Part shown: positions 36,739-48,700 of the stretch, one piece after another
Layout: every line of letters begins with the position of its first letter
Position numbering within the stretch: the first letter of the stretch is position 1
Assembly (NCBI GenBank): GCA_024694365.1
Contig: JAILJX010000004.1
Span: forward strand, 34,316-98,315
Direction: 5' to 3'
DNA: 64,000 nucleotides
Source of the DNA: Kiritimatiellia bacterium
GTDB taxonomy: Bacteria > Verrucomicrobiota > Kiritimatiellia > RFP12 > UBA1067
Notes under the pieces: model-generated
Told to the model about the DNA's origin: nothing
Seen by the model: only the letters and a program-made list of their open reading frames with translations
The model's database searches: none
Program-made: the position numbers and the translations under genes

Positions 36739-39700
36739 TTACTTTTCGATTACCACCTTGAAGAATCCGGACGAAAGGTCCACATCGTCGCCAAGCTGCG
36801 CCGTTATGTCAGCCGATCCCGAGCCGATGGTCACGGGCACGCTTGCCACCTCGGTCCACCCGGCCTCGGCGAGCGTTCCCTTGCGCAGAATGACGCAGTT
36901 GACGTTCAGCACGCCGGATGTCGTGAAGGTGTAGAGCGGCGACGAGGCCGCAGTGTTGACCACATCCGCGGAGACCGAAAGCGTAACCGTGCGCGATTCC
37001 GCATCGAGCGAGACGCCCGTGATCGCGACCGTACCCTCCACAATCTCGGCGCCGAGCGCCATTGCGGCGAAGGACGTCGTCGAGAGCGTGGACATGACCT
37101 GCGCCGCAAGTCCTGCGGGAACACCGGTCGAATCGCTGCGCTCGACAAGGCTCACCAGCGCCGAGCTGACCGATATGTCTCCCGAGAGGGCGGTATCGAT
37201 GCGCGAGGCGCCGCTGTCGAGGCTGCCGCCGTTCTTCGCGATTTCCCATGCGTCGGGGACGTTGTTGGCGTTGGTGTCGACGTCTTCGATGTAGACGGTC
37301 GCGACATCGCCCCTCGCTGCGGACGGGGAAACCGTCACCGCAGACGGACTGAACATGGTCTCGGGCGCAAGTGCCCGCGGGCATGCATAGCCCCAGGCCT
37401 CCCAATCGTCCTTGACATATTCGGTTCCCTCGGACCGGGAGTCGAGGTATGCGCGCACGTAGTACGTGCCGGCCTTGAGACCGGAGAGCTTCACGTTTGC
37501 GGTGTGCTTCTTCTCGAACGCCGCGACGTCGGCCGTGTTGGTCACGGTGGAACGCGTCACGGGATCGCCCGAGAAGTCTGGCGTATCGAACGCCTCCACG
37601 CGGATGACGCCGTCGGCGAGCGAGGGCCCGTAGTACCGGGCGCAAACGTCGATCGAACCGTAGATCGCTCCGCTGTCCACCGTGCCGACATAGAACGCCG
37701 GCTCGTTGGACCACTTGAGCGTCTGGAACTTGGCGTTGAACATGCTCACGCGCCACGTGTACTTCTGGCCCTTCTCCAGCTGGTCGCCTGCATATACGTT
37801 CGGCGAGAACGTGTACGAACCGTCGCCGTTGCGGGCCGGAGCGAGCCTGACGCCGGAATCCCAGACGGCCGTCGAGCCCTTGAGTATCTGGAGGCGGAAC
37901 GCCGTGTATGTGTTGGCCGAACCGGTCGTCCACTTGAAGACGGGACGCGAGCCGAAGACTATGGACTCGTCGCCGCCGGGCGTAAGCGCCACGGGAACTG
38001 TTCTGTTCGCCGAAGTGTCGAAGTGGCGGACAGTCGCTACCGAGAAGAGGTTGTTCGTGGTGCCCGCCTCGATCGTTCCGTTGCCCAGCACGACCCTGTA
38101 CGTGACGCTCGTTATGTCCGCCGCAGGCAGCACGCCGGCAACCTGCCTGGCGAACGTGCTCCAGTCGAGATCGTACTCCCCGTCGCCGAGGACGTCGCCC
38201 TCGAAGAAGAACGACCTCTGGCCAAGGTTGAGCCACCTGTCCACGACAACAGTGTTCTGGACGCCGAGATCGGTTATGCTCATGCCGTTAACGAGAGTGC
38301 GGACGACCCTGAAGCGCTGATAGGTTCCTCCGGAAAGCTCGCCGGAGATGAGATCGCGCTCGTCGCCATCCTCGTTTCCGTAAAGGTTCCAGCGATCCGT
38401 CGAGGCCGTGTTGTCGCCGCCTTCCTCGCCGCCGCCCATCGTCGTGAGCGCGGCGCGTGTGATGATGGGCGTCGTATCGGTCAGCTCCATCTCGACCGCT
38501 CCCTCATGCCAGCCGACATCCACACCGTCGGCATAGCCGAGAGGCTCGCCCGGATCGTACGCTCCGCTTCCGTTCAGGTCGATGAACGCGACAATCCTGT
38601 TCTCGCCCTCCTTGAGGTAGCCGTTGTTCGCCTCGCCGAGGTAGAGATTCAGCTTGTTGGCCTGAAGAGCGGGAACGTGCGAGGTGTATCCCAAGCGGAA
38701 GAGCGCGCTCTCAAGCGTCTCGTCTGTGTAGAGACGCGACTGGATGGGCACGCCATCCTCGTCCTGGACGGTCACCGTGAGATCGTTGAGGCAGCCGAGA
38801 TCGAGCGTGAACGCGCCCGTCTGGGTATCGAGGGTGCCGATCTGCTTCGACCCCATGTCGGACGAGGATACCCAGATGCCGGCGACAAGGGAGTCGGACG
38901 TCATCTTGACCTCGAGATTGGGGGCCGTCACACCATCGGCAACCTCTTCGCCCGCCAGTATCGTCGTCCAGACTTCCTGCTCTTCCGGCTCTCCGACATT
39001 GACGACACCATGCTTGATCCTGTCGGCCACCCACTCTGTGTAGGTACCGCGGATATGCTGACCGCAGCTCTGGCAGTACCAGTTGTAGAGCGGCTCCTGT
39101 CCGGCGCTCGTCATCGACATGACGAGACTGCCGCCGGTGACGTATCCGGGCGAGAGGGTCCCGCGCACAAGACCGTCGCGGAATGCGCCGATGTAGAACG
39201 ACCTTGCGACGTCTTCTCCCGGAGCAACCGTGAATGTCGCATCCGGAACGACGAGCTCCTCGCGCAAAGGAGACGTCGTGTACGTCCTGACAACGACAGG
39301 AGCCATCGTATTTGCGACCTGGTTGTCGCCGGTGTTATCGCCTTCTTCGTCATCACCGCCGTCGCCGTCGCCACCGCCGCCGGCAGTGGACTGGCTGAGG
39401 TTGTAGCGAAGAGTGAGCTTGAGCGTCGGGATCGGGAAGTCCTTGATTTCCTGTCCGCCGAGCATGTGCGTCTTCTGATCAGCCATTATGGACGCCGTGA
39501 AGCTGTTGTGGCGGCATTCCGCAAATGCGCTCCAACCGTCCTCGTCCTTGTCGGAGGAGGCGTCCCAACGGTATGGATTCACGTACTCCTCGGGATCGTA
39601 CTTCGTCTCCCACGCATCTTCCATCATGTCATGGTCGGTGAAGATTTCTCCGACATAGACATTGCCGAGGCGGAAGAAGTAGTCCAGCTCGTAGGCGCCG

Positions 39701-42700
39701 ATCGAGCGCGGGTTGAGCGGATCGAACAGCTTGCCCGTCTCGAAGACGAACGACAGGAGGTATTCCGCAAAGTCGGATAGTCCATCGCCGTCGGAGTCGG
39801 CGAATGCCGCCGTGTCGGTGACTCCGAAGAGCTTCTCCCACCAATCGGGGATTCCGTTTCCGTTGGAATCGGACATCTGCGCGTAATCGCTGTTGACCTT
39901 TCCGTCGGGCTGCATGCCGAGCGCAAGATCTATCAGGTACGCCTGCGAGGCGGACATCTTCGTTCCCCGGTACTCGACCTGGGTGTCCCAGTTGATCGAC
40001 TCGGAAGGATCGAGGTTCAGGCTGTAGTTGGTCCTGGCGTACTCCTCCCACCAGTCGGGAAGTCCATCGCCGTCGGAGTCGACGCCCGTAAACTCCCATG
40101 CATCGGATGCCGAGTTGTCCCAGAGAAGAGTGCACGTCTTCGCGTACGCATCACCGAGCGGCAGAAGGTCGCTCGTTCCGGTGAACTTGCTCCTGAGGTG
40201 GAAGTTGTAGCGGTCGACCTGATCCTGCCACGTGAAGTAGCCGTAGGCCTCGCGTGCACGGATGGCCTGCCTCAGGCGCTGGTAGCGGTCGAAGTTGTAC
40301 ACGACCGACGAATAGGGAACTGCGGTGTTCGGGAAGACGTACTCTTCAAGGCCGAGCTCCTCGGCGCGTGTGTACGCACCGGAGATCAGTCTCCCGTAGA
40401 GGAACGTGTCGACGCAGCTGCCGTCCATGACAGGCAGGTGGCCCACAGTGTTCTTGATCCACGGCACGACATGATAGTCGTTGTAGACGGTGTTCTTGAG
40501 GTCGGTCGACCACCACCAGCCGACCGTCAGGCCGTCGGGCATCTCGCGGCCTTCGTACGTGCCGCCGGCGACCCCGCCGAAGTCCGCACCCTTGAGCTCG
40601 AGAAGGTTCGGGTAGAGCCCTTCGGTCGAGATCTGCTCGTTGGAGGAATAGTCGCACTGCGCGGCGGAGAGGACGTTCGCCGCAAAGCCCGGCGGCACGG
40701 CCGCCACATCCTTCGCCTCTACGGCTCCGGGAATCGCCTGGAAGTTGTAGTGGAGTACGAGTTCCGGCGGGAGGTTTCTCAGGCCGTCGTTGGCGTTGCG
40801 CGTCGCGCCGGCCTGGAGGATCTGGCCGAGGTTGTCGCCCGTCTCGGTGTTGTATACGGGCTTCCAGAGCGCGTAGACCTCTTCACGCTGGGCAAGGACG
40901 TCTTCCTGGCTGTAGCGCTTGCGGTAGTCGGCGTATATCTCGGCCTCCGTGCGCGCGCCGTCCCAGACGCGGACTTCGTCGACCCAACCCTTGTAGAATT
41001 CGGTGAGCCTGTCGAAGCTCTCGCGATGCTCCTGCGTGATTTCGCCGGCTTCATCCTCGACCTCTTCGATCTGGGAGAGAGGCGAAAGCGCCATCTCCAT
41101 CTCTGCACGGCTGGAGAGGACTCCGGGACGCGCGCCGATGAAGAATGCGGCCGGCTGAGCCTCGTAGGAGAGAACGGGGAACGAATTCGTGCCGGAGAAA
41201 TTCTGCGAAATCGCAGTCACGCCGTTCGCCGGGATGAGCTGGGTCGTGGCGGAGGTGACCTTTTCGCCGTTGACGTAGATCGCGAGCGCCTCTCCGTCGA
41301 ACGTGAGCGCCACATGCGACCAGTCGTCGACTGCGAGCTCGAGACCGTCGACTCTCTGGCAGCTTGTCGGCTGATCGAGGCCGGACGCCTTGGAATCGCT
41401 GTTGTCGAACATGCCGTAGACGATTCCGTCGGCGGTGAGGCCAAGCCGGAAGTTCGCGCGTATCGCCGCCGCGTCCTTCAGGATCGAGTCGCCGGGCACG
41501 ATGACGCTGCGCTCGAGAATCGTCTGGGCGCGGCCCTTCTCGCCGGGCATGACCCAGCATTCAAGCGTGAACTGCTTGAGGAAGTCGTTGTTGCCCTGCA
41601 GTCCGGGACGGCTCTGGAGGTTGAACGACATCGCGCAGGAATTCGTTCCCGAGAGCCAGAGAGCCTGGCGGCGGTCGGGATCGTCGAAACGCATCGGGTC
41701 GGTGGCGAGAGTCGCCGTCGTCGTAGCCTCGCGGTTGTCGGGCGTCCAATCGTTGTCCGTGTCGTATCCCTCGCTTTCGGCGAAGGTGAACATGAAGTCG
41801 GTGCTCTGCCCGATCACCGAGACGGAATCGTACGTTCCGTCGGGCTGCGGGAACCAGGGCATCGCGGACGTTCCTTCCGACATTCCGTAGTACTGGCGGA
41901 CATAGCTCGCCGCGGCCGTGCGCTCCGTCATCCAGAGCGGAGTCGGGTCCGTATGAAGCGGCATCGGATCCGTCACGTTGGCGATTATGCGCTCCTCCTC
42001 GTTGCGGATTCCGTCACCATCGGCGTCGGCCACGCCAAGGCCCATGATCCAGGGATAGAGAACTGGATCGTAGCACTGCGGCGCCTCGATGGGGTCGGGG
42101 ATGTCGGCGTCCTGCAGGCCGAGGCGTCCGTTGCCGCTGTAGTTCGGCCAGACCCACTCGTTCATGTAGCCGTTGAAGATGTTGAGCGAAGCTCCCTGGC
42201 CGTTGAACATGTTCCAGCGGTCGTAGACGGCCGCGAGGATGTCGCCCTTCTTGCCGTCAGACCATTCCGTCGTCGTCACGACGGCGGCTCCCGGCTCGCC
42301 GCCCATGATCGGATCGAGGCCGTGGAAGAGTTCCCAGTAGTCGTCCATTCCGTCGCCGTCGGTGTCGGCCATGCGCGGATCGGTCGTGATGTAGCCGGTG
42401 GCGGTGTGGCTCGCGTCGTCGAACGCCATGCGGCCCCTGAGCGGCAGCATGTAGACGGGATTCTGCAGAAGCTGCGAGGAGACAGCGCGGTCCCAGGCGT
42501 GGATGGGCTCCGCAAAGTATCCGAGATCTCTCCAGCCTGCGGCGTCCCAAGCCGTCTGCCATGTCACGACCGGAGCATCCTCGGTGCCGTCGACCTTGGC
42601 GGCCTGGTCGGCAAGGTGGGTCGCGTGCGCCTCGAGAGCCGCAGCCGCCGCCTCTTCGCCCCATGTCGCGTTGACGTTGGCGACAAGCGCGGCGGGATCG

Positions 42701-45700
42701 GCGGGATCGAACGGAACGTAGCCGTAGAACGTCTGCGAGTGGGTGACGTCAAGCATGAGGGCACGGTCGGCCCCGGCCTCGTACGCAGCCTCGGAGAGCA
42801 TGCGGCCCATCAGAGGCGTCGTGATGTCGTCGTAGCGGAAGTGGCGCACCGCCTGGATCAGGTACTCCTGATAGTTCTGGAGTCCGTCATGGTCGAAGTC
42901 AACATCGCGCACCGTGCCGAGCACCGCGTCGGACGAAGCCCCGCCCGCCCTGAGATCGGTATAGGCGTCTCCGGCCCATGTCGCATCCATGCCGCCGGCG
43001 AGATAGGTGACTGTCGTCGCATCGCCACCTTCCTCTTCTTCACCCTCTCCCTCTTCCTCGTCTTCGGCTTCCTGCACACCGAGTCCGTCGGCGATGCGCG
43101 TCGCGTTGCCGACATCATCGTTGTTGGCGGCGGCGTCTGCAGCGGCCGCAGCGACCTGGACGGTCGTCTCGCGTCCGGCATGCTGCATTTCCCAGCCGTC
43201 GGGCAGACCGTCGAGATCCGTGTCGATAGTGCACGGGTTCATGCCTCCGCCGCGTATGCAGCATGTTCCGTCGTCCTCGGGCGTTCCGTAGATGAAGCTG
43301 AACGTGACGTTCGGAATGACGTTGCCGTCGTTGTAGAACGCCTCGGTCCAGCTGTCGCGCTCGCGCGAGTCGATGATGCCGTCGCCGTCGGTATCGGCGC
43401 CGTCGTCGTTGCCTGCGCCGGCGTATGTCGTCCTTGTGACGGTTCCGGTCTCCTCGTCGACGAGATTCTCGCTGATGGTGCCGGGATTCGTCGGGAAGAA
43501 CTTGTTCAGCCAGCGGATGTTGTCGCCTACGGCCGGGTGGTTGTTGTAGATCGACTCGCACTCCTCGTATGCACCGCAGGAGTCTGTGCCGGCGTATTCG
43601 ACGTCGAAGCCGAGAGCGTCGCCGTCAAGGTCGTTGCCGTCAAGCTCCTCCTGCACGTTGGGCGCGACGTTCGGATTGCGGAACATGTAGAGTTCCCAGC
43701 CGTCCGGCACGCCGTCGGAATCCGTGTCGGCGCCATGGCCTTTCCTTGTGGTCTTGGTGCTGCCGGACTCAGCGAGGGCGGCGTCGAGAGCCGCTGCGAC
43801 ATCCTGGATCGCAGTCGTCGTATCCTCCTCGTCGTCCTCCTCGCCCTCTTCGTCTTCGGCGGCCTCCTCCTCTTCCGCCGCGGCCGCTTCGACCACCGTA
43901 GGCATCGTCGTCTTGTTGGCGAAAAGCAGCCATGTGTTGGCGGCCGCACCGTCAAGGCCCGACTCTGGGTTGTAGTTTATGCGGTAGTTGAGGCGATACT
44001 GCATAAGGAGATACTCGTCCCAGTCGGTGTAGGGGCGGGTGTTCACCGCAAGACCGGTCTCGATGTCGCCATTGTTCGCGGGATTCCAGCGGGCGTTGAC
44101 GTAGCCGTCGGCATCCATGAACCAGCCCGTGCGGGGATCGAATCCGAACGCATCGCGGACCTGATCGTGGATGAGGACATACTCGAGACCCTCGGTGACG
44201 ATCTGTCCGGCCTGGAGCGTTATCGTGAGCGGTTCGCCCTTGACAGTCTTGCTGGCGACCTCATCGACCATGTAGAGGCCCCATGCTGCGGTCGTTGTCG
44301 CGACGCCCTGGTCGTCGACGTCAGGATATGTCGTCGTCACGATATTCCATGTATCGCCGTCGGCAGGCAGCTGCGTGTTGCGGATGCCATAGACGAGGCG
44401 CGAGCGATTGTCCTCCGCGCCGGTGAACTTGGGCGTGAAGCGCCAGCAGCGGCGGACCTGTCCGTCGCCTGCGTCGGTCACCACGCCATTGTCGATGTCG
44501 CCGTCCTGGAACTCGGGAACGTAGATGACGGTCCCTTCTTCGATATTCTCGGCGGTGGCATCCTCGGTTCCGTTTTCACCGACGATCACGAAAGTGTGGG
44601 CGAGGTTGAAGAACGCCATGAAGTCGCCGTCCATGTTGTCGGCCCTGTTGCCGCCGTAGAGCGGATCAAGGCTCATCATGACTTCCCAGCCGTCGCAGAT
44701 GCGGTCGCCGTCTGTATCCCAATGGCAGGGATTCGTTCCGAGGACGAACTCCTCCATGTCGGAGAGGCCGTCGTTGTCGAAGTCGGCTCCGCCTATGAGC
44801 GCCGTGCAGGGATTGAAGTGGTTGAGAACGTCATCGTTCGAGATTGCCGTACCGACGAGGATGTTGTCGGTGTTGAAGCGCTCGAAGACGTTGTTCTGAC
44901 CGGCGCGTGGACGCGCGAAGTCGGATCCCGCCGGCACCCACACCTTGGCCATGTACCAGAAGTAGTATTCCCACGCATCGTAGAAGCCGTCGCCATCGGT
45001 GTCGAGAAGCGTCGGGTCCATGCGCGCGAAAGTGCCGCTGGGCTCGGGGCTCCAAACCGCGAGATCCGGGTTCGCGACGTCGAGCCCCTGGGCCGCAGCG
45101 TATGCAGCCCATGCGGCCTGCTCATCGTCGCTGAAATCCACCTCCGCCGTCGTGACATCGGTCGCGTTGAGTCCGTCGCCGAAGCCGCGCAGCTGGAGAT
45201 ACACGTTGAAGGGAGTGCCGAGAGGAGCGTAGCTCGCCGAAAGCGGATTGTTGTATACGGCGGGGAGAAGGTCGTTCGCCGGGTTCTGTCCGCCGAGGTT
45301 GGTCATGTCGTTCTGCAGACGGTTCTCGCCCGTCTCGTCTCCTGCCGCAAGGTCGATAAGGACGCCTCCGCCGAATGCATGGTGGGCGAAGAAGTCCGGG
45401 ATGCCGTCCTGGTTGATGTCGCCGAGATTGTCCGCAGGGCGGAACTCCTTCGAGAAGACGCCCACTGCCGTTACGGGTATGTAGTTCTCGTCCTCGGTCG
45501 CTTCGCTCGGGAGGTTGACGAGCTGCTGGTCGACGCCCTGGCCGGGCCGTTCGATCATTATCGTCTGGTTCCACTCTGTCGCCGTCGCATCGGCGGTAGG
45601 CGTCGTGAAGAACCAGGAGTAGAGGAAGCTGTCGATGTCCCGGTCGTCGTCACCGTCGTCGTACTGATAGTAGCCGGCGGTCGTCCCTGCGGCGGCGGCC

Positions 45701-48700
45701 TTCGTGGCGCCCGCGCCGGCTGTCGTTATGGCCTGGTCGCGCTCGTCGTCCAGCCAGCCGTTGTCGAACGGATTCGCCGTCTTGTAGCCGAAGCCGTAGA
45801 GCCATGCCTGGGCCGAGTTGCCGCAGTTCCAGCTCAGGCGGAAGTTCTCGGCGCTGGAGAACGTTCCTCCCTGGGAAACGAAGACGTGGCCCGCGCCGCG
45901 ACCGTTGCCCGCGTACCGGTTGGAGCCGCTCCCGCCGACATCGCCGGAAGGTCCGGTTGAAACCGTGTTGAGGAACTTGGAGGGCGTCACGGTGTAGAGC
46001 CACGTCCAAGTCTGGATGCCGCCGTCCTTGTCTTCTATCGTGAGCGTCACGTCATAGTCGCCCTGGTTCTCGCCGAAGTCGGGGTAGAACGTCTCGGTCG
46101 TCGCTTCGGTGACGTACTTCTCGAACGCGTTGTTCGGTCCGGTGATGGAGACCTTGATTCCCTCGTAGCCGGTGATTCCGGCGAAATCTGCGTCGACGTC
46201 GCTCTTCACCGTCCAGCGGATCGGATGCCCGGTCGCGACGCCGCCCGCAACAGTCCAGCGGTTTGTGTTCTCCTGCGGATTGACCGCGCATACCGGCTCG
46301 ACGTTGTTCACGAGAACGCGAGCGGTGTCGGAGAGGTAGTACTCGTTGGCTGCAGTGTTGCTCGTGGGGAGGACGTCCGTCGTGACCACCTCGGCCGTGA
46401 TGTTGAAGCCGTAGATAGAGGAGACGTCGGTTCCGTCGAGCTCTTCAAAAGCAATCTCGACGGGAAGCGCGTCGGATATGTCGACATAGTATACGTTCTC
46501 GTCGCCGGCGTCGACTTTGGTCTGGTCGAGCTTGAGGGTTCCGGGGTTGTTCCTGCCGGGGCTGAATTCGCTGACGGTCACCTTGACCCGCAACGTGCCG
46601 GTGTACATAGTGTCCCAGTAGCTGGCCTGCAGCGTGACGGGCTGCGTGAGGTCGTTCTCCGCGACTGCATCGGGAACGGTAACCTCGATCGTCGGGTTGT
46701 CGAGAACGTTGATGTTCACGGAATAGGTCGTAGCGGACCAGTCGTCCATGTCCTTGTCCTTGACCTGCAGCTTGACCGTCCATGCGCCCGAGCGCGGGAA
46801 GTCGTAGGAGAAGGGATTGTCGTCGGGGTTGCCCTTGATCGTCTCGGTCTTGACGGCGCCGACGCCGGAAAGCGTGGCGGTCCACTTGCACTCGAAGAGT
46901 TCGTCGGTCTCGGTCGTGGTCTTGTCGTACTTGCCGGCGTCGTTGACGATTCCGGTGAATGTCTGGGTCATCCCCTTCGGAACCTTGTTGGGGAAGGTGT
47001 AGCCGTCGTTCTCGGATTCGAATCCGCCCATCTCGATGCGGGTGATGGTAGGCTCCTTGTTGAAGACGGTGACATTGAGATAGTTTGAATCGTAGCCGGT
47101 GAGCTTCTTGCTCTCGTCATACGTCTGGCTCGAGCAGAGCAAAACCTCGAACGTGATCGAGAGTCCGCCCGAGTCTTCGCTGAGGCCGTCGAGGAACTTG
47201 ATTTTGGATGCGGTCGTCGCCGACTGGTACTTGTTTATCGCCAGACCCTTGGTCTTCGTGAGGTCGGTGTCGTCGCAGATGACATAGAGGGGCGTTCCGC
47301 TGAGCATGCTCGCGGTGACGTTGTCGCTCGCCTTGAGGAAGGCGTAGATCGTATTGCCCGTGTCGTTCGCCTCGGAGATGGAAATCTGGAACTGCGCCTG
47401 CTCGCCTTCGTAGAAGACGTCGGTGCCGCTCGTCTCGACGACTTCCGAGGTTCTCGCCTCGCTGATGTCGCCCGTGAAGTTCACGACGGCGCTCTTCCTG
47501 CCGTTCACGGGATTGACGACATACACCTGGCTCGCGAGAGCGTCGCCCGAGGCGGGATAGGTGATCTGCGGCAGTTCGGTGGACGTGTTGTAGCCGCCGG
47601 CTCCGTCGTCGGTCAGTTTGTAGAGGTAGTTGTTCTCGCCCACGGAATAGACGCCGTCGAGCTGGACGAACTTGTCGCTCGCGCGGTACTTGATCCAGAT
47701 CTGGTAGCCTGTCGCAGTGTCCGTGACGTTCGCGTAGGAGTCTTCGACCGCGACCTGGAAATCGAGCGCATCGCCGCATATGCCGGAGATCGTCGAGCCT
47801 TCGGCCGGAGTGGTGATCACAGGAACGACCGACTGCACGTCGAGCGCGTCGGCGGTAGTATCGGTGATCTGGGTCGAGCTGGCGGTTGGCGTGACGATGA
47901 TGCTGGATGTTCCGGTCGTGTGCGCGTCGGACCTGAGCGCGTACACATAGAATGTCACCGGCCCCGTCTCGCCCGCAGCGAAGGTCACCGTCGGGATGTC
48001 GGTTCCGAGAACGGCGACGGAAGCTACGGAATCTTCGGTTTGGGAGAAGCGGACGTAGTCGCTCCATTCGATCGAGGTGTCGCCATCGGCGAAGCTCGGG
48101 GTGAGCGTGACCGTGACGTCTTCGGTGCACGCTTCGGAGAGCGAGACGCTCATCACCGCGGCATAAGTCGTATAGTTCGTGTCGGCATAGGCGATGTTGC
48201 GGTCGAACTCGACGATGGCTGTCGGGGGCATCGGCTCGATGCACTCCACCTGCGCCGTGACATAGTCCACTATTCTCTCGTTCGATCCGTTGGTGTAGTG
48301 GAAATCGGTGTAGGGGCTGAGAACGAGGTTGCACGTCTCGCCCTCGGTTACGCCTTCGATCGCAAAATCTGCGGAAGTCGCGCCGCCGGCGATGACGACA
48401 TCGCCCATGACGACGTCCTGGGTCACGGGGTTGCCGGAGGTGTCGTAGCCGGTCGTGATGGTGCGCGTCGTGCCGCCCTTGATCTTGACGGCGTTCTCGT
48501 CGAGAGACCAGACATGGAGAGTGATGGCGTCTTCGGAAGCTCCCGTGACCGCGAGCGAAGGGGTGCCGCCCACAGTGATGGAGGAGTTCTGATGCACCTG
48601 GCGCCATATCGTGTCCGAAACCCTGCTGGAGTCGAAATCGACCGTCTTTACGTAGAGGCCCGCCTGGGCGAGGGAGAAGTCCTGCACGCGGAGTCCGTCG

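Noticed and set aside
40198..45960. A 1920-residue stop-free frame on the plus strand opposite the 4179-aa gene, and a similar 758-residue frame at 37504-39780
   Set aside because: Composition is Arg/Val/Gly-rich without domains or a ribosome-binding site. It mirrors the codon bias of the minus-strand gene, which has a signal peptide, SD and recognisable modules.
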